From Sphingomonas sp. BGYR3 (GTDB taxonomy: Bacteria > Pseudomonadota > Alphaproteobacteria > Sphingomonadales > Sphingomonadaceae): a stretch of 64,000 bases of DNA. A program made the translations under genes and the position numbers. Positions 36,879 through 45,882 of this stretch are shown here, one piece after another. Within the stretch, counting starts at the first letter, position 1; each line of letters starts with the position of its first letter. The notes below the pieces were generated by a model that saw only the letters and a list, made by a program, of their open reading frames with translations, was not told where the DNA came from and did not search any database. The stretch spans positions 992,001 through 1,056,000 of the forward strand of contig NZ_JANZNT010000001.1 of NCBI RefSeq assembly GCF_025153455.1. Direction: 5' to 3'.

Positions 36879-39824
36879 ATGAAGCGTTTCACCGTCGGCC
36901 TGCGGGCCGGCACGGCGGGCATTGCGCTCGCCATTGCGGCCGTTGCCGCCCCCGCCATGGCGCAGGACGCCACCCAGACCCAGGAAACCACTGAAGCCGA
37001 ACAGAATGACACGATCGTTGTCACCGGTTCGCGCATTCAGTCGCCGAACATCCGTTCCGTCGCCCCGATCCAGTCGGTCACGGCAGAGCAAATCACCGAT
37101 TCCGGCGTCGTCAACATCCAGGAACTGCTGCAGGAAAATCCTGCGTTCGGCGCGCCGACCCTTTCGCGCACCAACACTGCGTTCCTGACCTCGGGCACGG
37201 GTATCGCCTCGACCGAACTGCGTAACCTGGGCACCGCCCGCACGCTGGTCCTGATCAACGGCCGCCGCGTCGTTTCGGGCGTTCCCGGAGCGGCCACCGT
37301 CGACCTTAACGTCATCCCGACCCAGTTCCTGCAGACGGTCGACACGCTGACCGGCGGTTCGTCGTCGCTGTACGGTTCGGACGCTGTCGCTGGTGTCGTG
37401 AACTTCATCTATCGCGACAATTTCGAAGGCGTCGAAGCCAACGCGCAGTATGGCATCACCGAGCGTGGCGATTCGCCCCGTTATCAGGCGAACCTGACCG
37501 CCGGCGGCAACTTCGCCGATGGTCGCGGCAACATGATGGTCCATCTGGGCTACACCAACGAGAGCGGGCTGCTGTCGCGCCAGCGTCCGGAAACCGCGCT
37601 CGACGATGTCGACACATTTTTCTTCGTGACCGGCGACCCTGCCGATTACGGCGTTGCGAGCGAAGGCGCGCTGTCGGGCTTTGCCCCGCAGGGCCGTTTC
37701 ACCGCCGGTGGCCGCACGTTCACCTACAGCCCCACGGGTCAGCTGCAGGAAGGGTTCTCGACCCCGGTCAACGGGTTCAACCGTCAGTTCTTCCGCACCA
37801 TCGCCGTTCCGGTCGAGCGTTATCTGTTCGCCGCGCGCGGCCATTTCGACGTCAGCGACAATGTCCGCGTCTTCGCCGAAGGCACGTACAACAACACCCG
37901 CGCGTCGCGTGAGATCGAGCCGTTCGCGCTCCAGTCCAATGGCGTGAACGGGATTTTCCCGGGCGTCGGCGGCGCGGTTCCGCTGCAGACGCTGGTCAAC
38001 GGCGCGCTGGTGCGCAACCCGTTCGTGCCGGACGCCATCTTCAATGCGGCGACCGACACCAATGGCGACGGCATCCGCGACATTCAGTTCGCGCGCCGCA
38101 TCAGCGAGTTCGGCACCCGCAACGGCAGCACCAACCGCGACTTCTATCGCTTTGTGGTGGGTCTTGAAGGCCAGGTGTTCGGCGACTTCCGCTGGGATGT
38201 CAGCTACAATTATGGCCGGACCGCTGAATCGCAGCAGTCGAACGGTCAGGTCAACGTCCTGAACTTCCGCAACGCGCTCAGCGCGATTCCGGGTGAGAAC
38301 GGTACTGTCGTCTGCGCCGATCCCAATGCACGGGCACAGGGCTGCGTTCCGATCAACATCTATGGCGCCGGCAGCATCTCGCCGGAGGCAGTGGCCTATA
38401 TCGCCGCTGACCAGACGCTACAGACCACGATCACGCAGCAGCAGGCTCAGGCGAATCTGTCGGGCACGCTGGTCGAACTGCCGGCCGGTCCGCTGGCAAT
38501 TGCCGTTGGCGCTGAATACCGCAAGGAATCGAGTGTCGAGAACAACGACGCGCTGACCAATGCCGGCCTGAACGCCGGTAACGCGTTGCCCGACACGTCG
38601 GGGTCGTTCGACGTCCGTGAAGCCTATGGCGAAATCAACATTCCGCTGCTGGCCGACACCACCCTGTTCCAGGCGCTGAACCTTCGTGCAGCGGGCCGCG
38701 TGTCCGACTATTCGACGGTCGGCACGGTCTATACCTGGAATGTCGGCGGTGATTGGACGCCGTTCAACGGTCTGCGGTTCCGCGGCACCTATGCCAGCTC
38801 GGTGCGTGCGCCGAACATCGGCGAGCTGTTCCAGGGTCCGGCACAGACGTTCCCGACCGGGATCAGCGATCCGTGCATCGGCATCGGTGCGACGGGTGGC
38901 GGTACGCTTGGCGACAACTGCCGTGCAGCACCGGGCGTGCTGGCGAACATCGCCGCCAACGGCACGTTCACCGCAACGCAGCTCGACACGCAGGGGATCA
39001 GCGGCTTCAACAGCGGCAATCCGGACCTTGAGGAAGAATCGTCGCGGTCCTGGACCGTCGGCGCGGTCCTTTCGGCGCGCGATTTCGGTGTCGGCGGCCT
39101 GCTATCCTCGCTGACGCTGTCGGTCGATTACTTCAACATCGACATCGACAACGTCATCACCGCGCCCCCGCGTCAGTTCACGCTGAACCAGTGCTATCAG
39201 CAGAATGTTCAGGCTTTCTGCGACCTGATCGATCGTCGTGCAGTGGGCACGGCCGTCAACAGCGCCGGTTCGCTTGAGTTCATCAACGCCCCCGCGCTCA
39301 ATGGCGGCCAGTTGTTGACCGACGGTATCGACGCGGTGCTGAGCATGAACGTTCCGGTCGGTATCGGCAGCAATGGCCGCGTCGGCCTGCGCGTGTCCTA
39401 TACCCACCTGTTCCGCGGTTATCTGGTGCCGCTGCCGGGTGCACCGCGCGACAACTTCGCCGGTGAAATCGGCACTCCGAACGACCGCTTCACCACCTCG
39501 CTGGTGTACAGCAACGACGATCTTCGCCTGAACCTGACCGGGACTTACCTGGCCAAGTCGTTCGAAGACGATCTGACGCTGGCATCCTATGATGTGGGCC
39601 GGTACGACGTTTCGGTTCCCGCACGCTTTTACCTGGACAGCCAGCTGACGGTCCGGGCGGGCGACAAGATGGAATTCTTCGTCGGTGCCGACAACCTGCT
39701 CGACACCCGTGCGCCCAACATCCTGTCGGGTTCGCCGTTCAACACGACGGGCACGGACACGGCGGCAAACGTCTATGACGTGTTCGGTCGCCGCTATTAT
39801 TCGGGTGCGCGCCTGCGCTTCTGA
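36879..39824 (+). CDS. TonB-dependent receptor
   Basis: A 981-residue outer-membrane receptor. The signal peptide ends AVAAPAMAQ, followed by a Gln/Thr/Glu linker and the TonB box NDTIVVTGSRIQS. The plug carries VVNIQELLQENPAFG, RTLVLINGRRVVSG and SSLYGSDAVAGVVNFIYRDNF. The barrel contains the late TonB-receptor motif FRGTYASSVRAPNIGELF and ends RRYYSGARLRF with a terminal Phe. It belongs to the large Caulobacter/sphingomonad receptor group whose ligands are mainly glycans or peptides; this one is unknown. It stands alone and is followed by a bidirectional terminator. Confidence 0.95.
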   Translation: MKRFTVGLRAGTAGIALAIAAVAAPAMAQDATQTQETTEAEQNDTIVVTGSRIQSPNIRSVAPIQSVTAEQITDSGVVNIQELLQENPAFGAPTLSRTNTAFLTSGTGIASTELRNLGTARTLVLINGRRVVSGVPGAATVDLNVIPTQFLQTVDTLTGGSSSLYGSDAVAGVVNFIYRDNFEGVEANAQYGITERGDSPRYQANLTAGGNFADGRGNMMVHLGYTNESGLLSRQRPETALDDVDTFFFVTGDPADYGVASEGALSGFAPQGRFTAGGRTFTYSPTGQLQEGFSTPVNGFNRQFFRTIAVPVERYLFAARGHFDVSDNVRVFAEGTYNNTRASREIEPFALQSNGVNGIFPGVGGAVPLQTLVNGALVRNPFVPDAIFNAATDTNGDGIRDIQFARRISEFGTRNGSTNRDFYRFVVGLEGQVFGDFRWDVSYNYGRTAESQQSNGQVNVLNFRNALSAIPGENGTVVCADPNARAQGCVPINIYGAGSISPEAVAYIAADQTLQTTITQQQAQANLSGTLVELPAGPLAIAVGAEYRKESSVENNDALTNAGLNAGNALPDTSGSFDVREAYGEINIPLLADTTLFQALNLRAAGRVSDYSTVGTVYTWNVGGDWTPFNGLRFRGTYASSVRAPNIGELFQGPAQTFPTGISDPCIGIGATGGGTLGDNCRAAPGVLANIAANGTFTATQLDTQGISGFNSGNPDLEEESSRSWTVGAVLSARDFGVGGLLSSLTLSVDYFNIDIDNVITAPPRQFTLNQCYQQNVQAFCDLIDRRAVGTAVNSAGSLEFINAPALNGGQLLTDGIDAVLSMNVPVGIGSNGRVGLRVSYTHLFRGYLVPLPGAPRDNFAGEIGTPNDRFTTSLVYSNDDLRLNLTGTYLAKSFEDDLTLASYDVGRYDVSVPARFYLDSQLTVRAGDKMEFFVGADNLLDTRAPNILSGSPFNTTGTDTAANVYDVFGRRYYSGARLRF

Positions 39825-39848
39825 TCCCGATCAGAACCTTAAAAAATC

Positions 39849-39881
39849 GGGGCGGTCTCCATTGGAGGCCGCCCCTTTTTT
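39849..39881. terminator. Bidirectional terminator between the TonB receptor and clpB
   Basis: GGGGCGGTCTCC, loop ATT and GGAGGCCGCCCC form a 12-bp stem with one T-G pair. It is flanked by AAAAAAT on one side and TTTTTT on the other, so it can end the receptor transcript on the plus strand and the clpB transcript on the minus strand. Confidence 0.92.
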
Positions 39882-39883
39882 GA

Positions 39884-42463
39884 TCACGCGACGCTGAGGT
39901 TCAGGGCGCCGTCGCCGTCTTCGACCCGGACGGTCTGGCCGCCCATCACCCCGCCGGACAGGATCAGTTCGGCCAGCGGATCCTGAAGATACCGCTGAAC
40001 CGCGCGTTTCAGCGGGCGGGCGCCATAGACGGGGTCGTAACCGACCCGGCCCAGCCAGGCGCGCGCGCCATCGGTCAGTTCGATGCCGATCTTTCGGTCC
40101 TTCAACAGCCGGGCCACCCGCGCCACCTGAATGTCGACGATCGGCGCCATATGTTCAGCGCCCAGCCGGTGGAACAGGATGATCTCGTCCAGCCGGTTGA
40201 GGAACTCTGGCCGGAAATGCGCCCTTACCACCTCCATCACCTGCGGCTCGACGCTTTCCACCCCCTCGCCATCGGCAAGCGCGGTCAGATACTGGCTGCC
40301 CAGATTGCTGGTCAGGATGACGATGGTGTTGGAAAAATCCACCGTCCGCCCCTGCCCATCGGTCAGCCGGCCATCGTCGAGCAGCTGCAGCAGCACGTTG
40401 AACACATCGCCATGCGCCTTTTCCACCTCATCGAACAACACGACCTGATAGGGCCGCCGTCGAACCGATTCGGTTAGGACGCCGCCCTCTTCATAACCAA
40501 CATAGCCCGGCGGGGCCCCGATCAGGCGGGCCACGGAATGTTTTTCCATGAACTCGCTCATGTCGAGCCGCACCATCGCGCTGTCATCGTCGAACAGGAA
40601 TCCGGCCAGCGCCTTGGTCAGTTCAGTCTTGCCCACGCCCGTCGGCCCCAGGAACAGGAAGCTGCCCAGCGGCCGGTTCGGATCCTGAAGCCCCGCACGG
40701 CTGCGGCGGACGGCGGTGGACACGGCCTTTACCGCCTGCGCTTGACCGATCACACGATTGCCGATCGCCTCCTCCATCTTGAGGAGCTTTTCGCGCTCGC
40801 CCTCCAGCATCTTGTCGACGGGGATGCCGGTCCAGCGGCTGACGACGCCGGCAATGTCGTCGGCGGTCACTTCCTCGCGCAGCATCGCACTGCCGGTCTG
40901 GGCCTGTGCCTCTTCCAGCTGACGGGTCAGGGCGGGAATGGTGCCGTAATTCAGCTCCGCCATCTTGCCCAGGTCGCCCGCACGCTGCGCCTGTTCCAGC
41001 TCAAGCCGCGCCGCCTCCAGCTGTTCCTTCAGCTTGGCCTCACCGGCAATCTTGTCCTTTTCGCCCTGCCACCGGGCAGTCAGTTCGGACGATTGCTGCT
41101 CCAGATTGGCCAGCTCGCCCTCCAGCGTGGTCAGCCGGTCGCGGCTGGCGGCATCGCTTTCCCGGCGCAGCGCCTCGCGCTCGATCTTGAGCTGGATGAT
41201 CCGCCGGTCGAGCGTTTCGATCTCCTCCGGCTTGCTTTCCACCTCCATGCGGATGCGGCTGGCGGCTTCGTCCATCAGGTCGATTGCCTTGTCCGGCAGA
41301 AAACGGTCGGTGATGTAGCGGTTGGACAGCGTGGCCGACGCGACGATCGCACCGTCGGTGATCCGCACGCCGTGGTGCAGTTCATATTTCTCCTTCAGCC
41401 CCCGTAGGATGCTGATGGTGTCCTCCACCGTCGGTTCGCCCACGAACACTGGCTGAAACCGCCGCTGCAACGCGGGGTCCTTTTCCACATATTTGCGATA
41501 TTCATCCAGCGTGGTCGCGCCGATGCAGTGCAGCTCGCCGCGCGCCAGGGCGGGTTTCAGCAGGTTGCCGGCATCCATCGCCCCTTCGGATTTGCCCGCG
41601 CCGATCAGCGTGTGCATCTCGTCAATGAACAGGACGATATCGCCCTCGCCCGCCTTCACCTCATCCAGCACGCCCTTCAGCCGTTCCTCGAACTCGCCGC
41701 GATATTTGGCGCCCGCGATAAGGCTGCCCATGTCGAGCGCCATCAGCGTGCGGTCCTTCAGCGTGTCGGGCACGTCGCCATTGGCGATGCGCAGCGCCAG
41801 CCCCTCGGCAATCGCGGTCTTGCCGACGCCGGGATCGCCGATCAGCACAGGGTTGTTCTTGGTCCGCCGGGCCAGGATCTGGATGGTCCGCCGGATTTCC
41901 TCGTCCCGCCCGATCACGGGGTCCAGCTTGCCGTCGCGCGCCGCCTGGGTCAGGTCGCGGGCGAACTTCTTGAGCGCGTCATAGCGATCCTCCGCCCCCG
42001 CGGTATCGGCGGTCTTGCCCTTGCGCAGGTCGTTGATCGCGGCGTTCAGCGCATCGGCCCGGACGCCCGCCGCCGCCAGCGCCTTGCCCGCTGCGGTCTG
42101 CGGCGACAGGACCAGCGCCAGCAGCATCCGTTCGACGGTGACAAAGCTGTCGCCTGCCCTTTTCGCCACCTGTTCCGCCTGATCCAGCACGCGGACCATG
42201 TCGTTGTCGAGGCCGGGCGTCTGTTGCGCCCCGCCGCCCGACACGGCCGGGATTTTGGCCAGCGCCGCATCCGCCTCACGCAGCGCGGTTTCGGCCGACC
42301 CGCCCGCCGCGCGGATCAGGCCGGACGCCATGCCTTCCTTGTCCTCCAGCAGCGCCTTGAGCAGATGTTCGGGCGCAATCCGCTGATGGCTCATGCGGAT
42401 GGCAACGGTCTGCGCCGATTGCAGGAAGCCCTTGGCGCGATCAGTGAATTGTTCCAGATTCAT
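39884..42463 (-). CDS. clpB: ATP-dependent disaggregase ClpB
   Basis: An 859-residue AAA+ chaperone that, with DnaK, pulls proteins out of aggregates. The N-terminal Clp domain is followed by the first AAA+ ring (Walker [11 protein letters not shown]), a long M-domain coiled coil (about 400-520, with [15 protein letters not shown] heptads and [13 protein letters not shown]), then the second AAA+ ring ([10 protein letters not shown]) ending near LSVA. The length is normal. The start [12 protein letters not shown] at 42463 follows the family; the longer frame above it is out of place. A RpoH-like promoter overlaps a 20-bp palindrome just upstream. Confidence 0.97.
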   Translation of the reverse strand: MNLEQFTDRAKGFLQSAQTVAIRMSHQRIAPEHLLKALLEDKEGMASGLIRAAGGSAETALREADAALAKIPAVSGGGAQQTPGLDNDMVRVLDQAEQVAKRAGDSFVTVERMLLALVLSPQTAAGKALAAAGVRADALNAAINDLRKGKTADTAGAEDRYDALKKFARDLTQAARDGKLDPVIGRDEEIRRTIQILARRTKNNPVLIGDPGVGKTAIAEGLALRIANGDVPDTLKDRTLMALDMGSLIAGAKYRGEFEERLKGVLDEVKAGEGDIVLFIDEMHTLIGAGKSEGAMDAGNLLKPALARGELHCIGATTLDEYRKYVEKDPALQRRFQPVFVGEPTVEDTISILRGLKEKYELHHGVRITDGAIVASATLSNRYITDRFLPDKAIDLMDEAASRIRMEVESKPEEIETLDRRIIQLKIEREALRRESDAASRDRLTTLEGELANLEQQSSELTARWQGEKDKIAGEAKLKEQLEAARLELEQAQRAGDLGKMAELNYGTIPALTRQLEEAQAQTGSAMLREEVTADDIAGVVSRWTGIPVDKMLEGEREKLLKMEEAIGNRVIGQAQAVKAVSTAVRRSRAGLQDPNRPLGSFLFLGPTGVGKTELTKALAGFLFDDDSAMVRLDMSEFMEKHSVARLIGAPPGYVGYEEGGVLTESVRRRPYQVVLFDEVEKAHGDVFNVLLQLLDDGRLTDGQGRTVDFSNTIVILTSNLGSQYLTALADGEGVESVEPQVMEVVRAHFRPEFLNRLDEIILFHRLGAEHMAPIVDIQVARVARLLKDRKIGIELTDGARAWLGRVGYDPVYGARPLKRAVQRYLQDPLAELILSGGVMGGQTVRVEDGDGALNLSVA

Positions 42464-42490
42464 TGGTGGTCCCCGTCCTTCGTACCAGCA

Positions 42491-42518
42491 ACATAGTGTT
42501 GTATTAATGCAACACAAG
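42491..42518 (-). promoter_or_regulatory. RpoH-like clpB promoter overlapping a 20-bp palindrome
   Basis: On the minus strand, CTTGTG at 42518-42513 and CACTATGT at 42498-42491 are spaced 14 bases, close to the sigma-32 pattern. The stretch 42496-42515 is GTGTTGTATTAATGCAACAC, which differs from a perfect palindrome by one base pair. It covers the spacer and much of both boxes, so a repressor could sit there. It also lies upstream of the divergent membrane-protein cluster. Confidence 0.55.
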
Positions 42519-42587
42519 GGGGCGCCCGGCCGTCCTGATGGTCAAAGCAATCTTAACCATGTCAGGCGTAGCATCGCGGCCAGTCCG

Positions 42588-44246
42588 ATGAACCAGGCGC
42601 ACCGATCCCTGCCCCCGCTGGCGGCCACCGGCCCGGCAGTTGCCATCGCATTGGCGATGACGACGGCATGGACCATTGCGGCATGGCCGTCGCTGACCGC
42701 GCTTGCCCTGCCCGATACCGACGACATGGCGCGGTTGGCGCAGGTGCGGGACTGGCTGGGCGGACAATCCTTTAACGACCTGACACAATACCGGCTGGGC
42801 GGGGACGGCGGACTGCCGATGCACTGGTCGCGGCTGCCCGACCTGGTGCCCGGCGCAATCATCGCGGTGCTGACGCCGGTGATCGGGGTTCACATGGCGG
42901 AGGTGGCGGCGGTGATCGCTGCGCCCGCCCTGTTGTTCGCGGTGTCGCTCGCCCTGATCGCGCGGATTGCGCTGCGGCTGGGCAGCGGGCGGTCGGCGGG
43001 GATTATCGCGGTTGTCCTGGGCGCGCTGGCCTATCCGATGACGGCCATGTTCCTGCCGGGCAAGATCGACCATCACGGGTTTCAGATCGTCATGCTGCTG
43101 ATGGCGGCCGATGCCGCGCTGGGCGGGCCGCGCGGACGCGGGCCGCCGGTCGCCGGCCTGTGCATTGCGCTCAGCCTGGCGGTGGGCTTGGAAAATGTCC
43201 TGCCGCTGGCGGTCATTCCGACGCTGGCCGGACTGGCCTGGATCGTCCGCAGGGCGGATTCGGAGCGGCGCCTGTTCGGTATGGGGGCGGGCATGGCGGT
43301 TGGCCTGGCTATCACCACGCTGCTGCTGCGGCCGCGCATCTGGCCGGCGGACCTTTGCGACAGCCTGACGCCCGCGCTGACCCTGGGTGCGGCGGCGGGC
43401 GCAGCGGCAATGATCCTGTTGCCCATGTTGGGCAAACGGTTGAGCCAGCCGATGCGGATGGCGGCAGCGGGGGCGGCCGTGCTGGCCATGGGCGCGGTGC
43501 TGATCGGGCCGGGCCATGCGTGTCTGGCCGGTCCCTATGGCGCGGTCGATCCGCGCCTGGCTAGCCTGTGGCTGAGCCATGTGGCCGAGGCGCAGCCGCT
43601 GATGGCGCTGCCTGTCGGCACGGCCATCGGCTACGGCGGCGTGTTCGTCACCGGCCTGATCGTGGCGCTCGTGCGGGCCGTGTCGCTCAACCGGCGTCGG
43701 GACCGGGCGATGGCCGCGCTGATCCTGGCCGCGTCGGTCGCCGCGATGATCCAGGCGCGGGGCAGCCCGTCCGCCGCCGCGCTGGCGCTGCCCGTGCTGG
43801 CCGCGATGATCGCCGACCTGCGGACACGTGGCGACACGGCAAGACGCGTTGCCGGCTGGCTGGTATCGACTGGCGTGTTCTGGACGCTGATCGGGGGAAT
43901 GATCGGCGGGACGGGCAGCGGCGATGAAGGTGCGGCCACCCGTGCAATCGCATCCGATTGCGCGACCCCGGCCGCGCTGGCCAAGGCCGCGGCCCTGCCC
44001 CCCGGCCGGGTGATCGCCCCGATTGACCTGAGCAGTCACCTGCTGGGCGCGACCCGGCACCATGTGATTGCCGGCGCCTATCACCGCAACACGGACGGCA
44101 ACCTGGCCATCATCGATTATTTCCACGCCAACCCGGCCGCGCAGCGCACGATCGAGCGCGATCTGGGCGCCGATTACGTGATCCAGTGCGCCGGTTCGAA
44201 CGACCTTTCCATTCGGCAGATTGGCCACACGGATCAGCATCGCTGA
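42588..44246 (+). CDS. Multipass membrane protein, STT3/GT-C-like
   Basis: A 552-residue protein with about 10-12 membrane helices. After helix 1, the first loop reads LPDTDDMARLAQVRDWLGGQ and continues with NDLTQYRLGGDGGLPMHWSR. A later loop has PGKIDHHGFQIVMLL. The Asp-rich first loop and the DHH motif recall GT-C enzymes of the STT3 oligosaccharyltransferase type, which use lipid-linked donors and act on the periplasmic side. A small soluble C-terminal domain ends RQIGHTDQHR. It is the first of three such genes and its stop overlaps the next ATG (TGATG). The family name is inference from motifs. Confidence 0.6.
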   Translation: MNQAHRSLPPLAATGPAVAIALAMTTAWTIAAWPSLTALALPDTDDMARLAQVRDWLGGQSFNDLTQYRLGGDGGLPMHWSRLPDLVPGAIIAVLTPVIGVHMAEVAAVIAAPALLFAVSLALIARIALRLGSGRSAGIIAVVLGALAYPMTAMFLPGKIDHHGFQIVMLLMAADAALGGPRGRGPPVAGLCIALSLAVGLENVLPLAVIPTLAGLAWIVRRADSERRLFGMGAGMAVGLAITTLLLRPRIWPADLCDSLTPALTLGAAAGAAAMILLPMLGKRLSQPMRMAAAGAAVLAMGAVLIGPGHACLAGPYGAVDPRLASLWLSHVAEAQPLMALPVGTAIGYGGVFVTGLIVALVRAVSLNRRRDRAMAALILAASVAAMIQARGSPSAAALALPVLAAMIADLRTRGDTARRVAGWLVSTGVFWTLIGGMIGGTGSGDEGAATRAIASDCATPAALAKAAALPPGRVIAPIDLSSHLLGATRHHVIAGAYHRNTDGNLAIIDYFHANPAAQRTIERDLGADYVIQCAGSNDLSIRQIGHTDQHR

Positions 44247-45814
44247 TGCAGACAGCGCTGACCACCGCCAGCCAGACACCGGCGCGTGCGCGTGGCGCTG
44301 ATGCGGCGGCCTGCATCCTGAACCGACGCTGGTTTGCCATCGCCGTCATCCTGTTGGCGGCTGTCCCGCTACTCTGGCCCGAACTGCCGCCCTTGACCGA
44401 CCTGCCCGGACATGTCGGACGCTACCGCGTGATGACTGCAGACGGCACCGGCCCGTTATCCCGGTTCTTCACGTTCGAATGGCGATGGGTCGGCAATCTG
44501 GGCATGGATGCAATGGTCGCGGCGCTCGCCCCGCTGCTGGGCCTGGAGCCGGCGGTCAAAGCGACGGTCATCCTGATCCAGTGCGGCAGCGTGGCCGCAA
44601 TCCTGGCGCTGTCGCGGCAGGTGCACGGCCGGGTCACGCCGTTCGTTCTGTTCGCAGTGCCGCTGGTCTATCACCAACCCTTTCACTTCGGATTCCTGAA
44701 CTATTGCATGGCGATGGGCCTTGCGCTGGCGGGCCTCAGCCTGTGGCTGCGGCTTGGCCGGCAAAAGCGATATCGGCTGCGGGCGGCGCTGGCGGTGCCG
44801 TTCAGCTTCCTGGTGTGGACGGTCCATATCGTGGGCTGGGGCAGCTTGTGCCTGCTGGCGTTCGGTGCGGCAGTGGCGGAACGGGCAGACCGGCGCGAAA
44901 GCATGGCGGAACGACTGATCCGGGCGGCGCTATCCTGCCTTGCCCTTGCCGGACCCATCGTCCTGATGCTGCTCAATGCCGGGTCCGGCGGCGGCACCAT
45001 CGAGCGGTTTTTCAACCTGGTCATCAAGGCTCGCGGCCTGGCCAGCATCATGCGGGACCAGTGGATCTGGGTTGACCTGCCATCGACGTTGCTGGTCGTC
45101 CTGATTGTCTATGCGGCCGTGCGGGGTCGGCTGGGTCGCCTGCACCCCGTTGCCGCGTGGATGAGCGGCGTGATGGCAGCTGCCGTACTGGCAATGCCGT
45201 TCATGGTGATGGGATCGGCCTATGCGGATGTCCGGCTGTTGCCCTATGCCATGATCGTCGCACTGGTTGGCATCGCACCCGCACCGACGGACAGCGAAAA
45301 CAGGATACGCGGCTATCTGCTTGTCGGCATGGCGTTCTGCCTGATTCGGCTTGCGGCGACGACGGTCAGCCTGATCGTCGTCGATCAGGGTTGGCAGCGC
45401 GAGACCGGTGCGATCGAGGCGCTGCCACGCGGCGCACGGGTGATGGCGATGGTCGCGCGCGATTGTGACGAGCCATGGGGTCTGCCGCGTCTGATCCATC
45501 TTCCCGGACTGGCGATGGCGCGCCGCGACGCCTTTGTGAACAGTCAGTGGCCCATCCTGGGCGCGCCGCTGATGCGCTTTCGCAACCCCCGGCCCGGCTA
45601 TTTCGATGCGGACCCGTCGCAGATCGTGCTGCGCGTTCGCTGCCCCGACCTTCCGGCGAATATGACCCAAAGCCAGTCGCTGGCGACCTTTCCGCGCGAA
45701 CGGTTCACGCATCTGTGGCTGATCCGGCCGCATCCTGTGGACCCCGAACAGCTGAGGGGCATGACGCTGATCTGGTCGAACGGCGACAGCAAACTGTTCA
45801 GGATCGATCGTTAG
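44246..45814 (+). CDS. Multipass membrane protein of unknown function, paralogue A
   Basis: A 522-residue protein with about ten membrane helices and a C-terminal soluble domain. The first loop has PPLTDLPGHVGRYRVMTADG, with an Asp-Leu-Pro-Gly-His motif in the place where GT-C enzymes keep their catalytic acid. Shared blocks with the next gene are VGNLGMD, GLEPAVKA, QVHGRV and HFGFLNY near the N terminus, and DEPWGLPRLIHLPGLAMARR and HLWLIRPHPVDPEQ near the C terminus. It is coupled to the STT3-like gene by a TGATG overlap. A membrane glycosyltransferase role is inferred and not shown. Confidence 0.6.
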   Translation: MQTALTTASQTPARARGADAAACILNRRWFAIAVILLAAVPLLWPELPPLTDLPGHVGRYRVMTADGTGPLSRFFTFEWRWVGNLGMDAMVAALAPLLGLEPAVKATVILIQCGSVAAILALSRQVHGRVTPFVLFAVPLVYHQPFHFGFLNYCMAMGLALAGLSLWLRLGRQKRYRLRAALAVPFSFLVWTVHIVGWGSLCLLAFGAAVAERADRRESMAERLIRAALSCLALAGPIVLMLLNAGSGGGTIERFFNLVIKARGLASIMRDQWIWVDLPSTLLVVLIVYAAVRGRLGRLHPVAAWMSGVMAAAVLAMPFMVMGSAYADVRLLPYAMIVALVGIAPAPTDSENRIRGYLLVGMAFCLIRLAATTVSLIVVDQGWQRETGAIEALPRGARVMAMVARDCDEPWGLPRLIHLPGLAMARRDAFVNSQWPILGAPLMRFRNPRPGYFDADPSQIVLRVRCPDLPANMTQSQSLATFPRERFTHLWLIRPHPVDPEQLRGMTLIWSNGDSKLFRIDR

Positions 45815-45882
45815 GCAAAAGCGCGACCAGCGGAATTGCGCGCCGCTTGCAGCATCTCTGTCCCCTCGCCTAGAAGCGCGCG

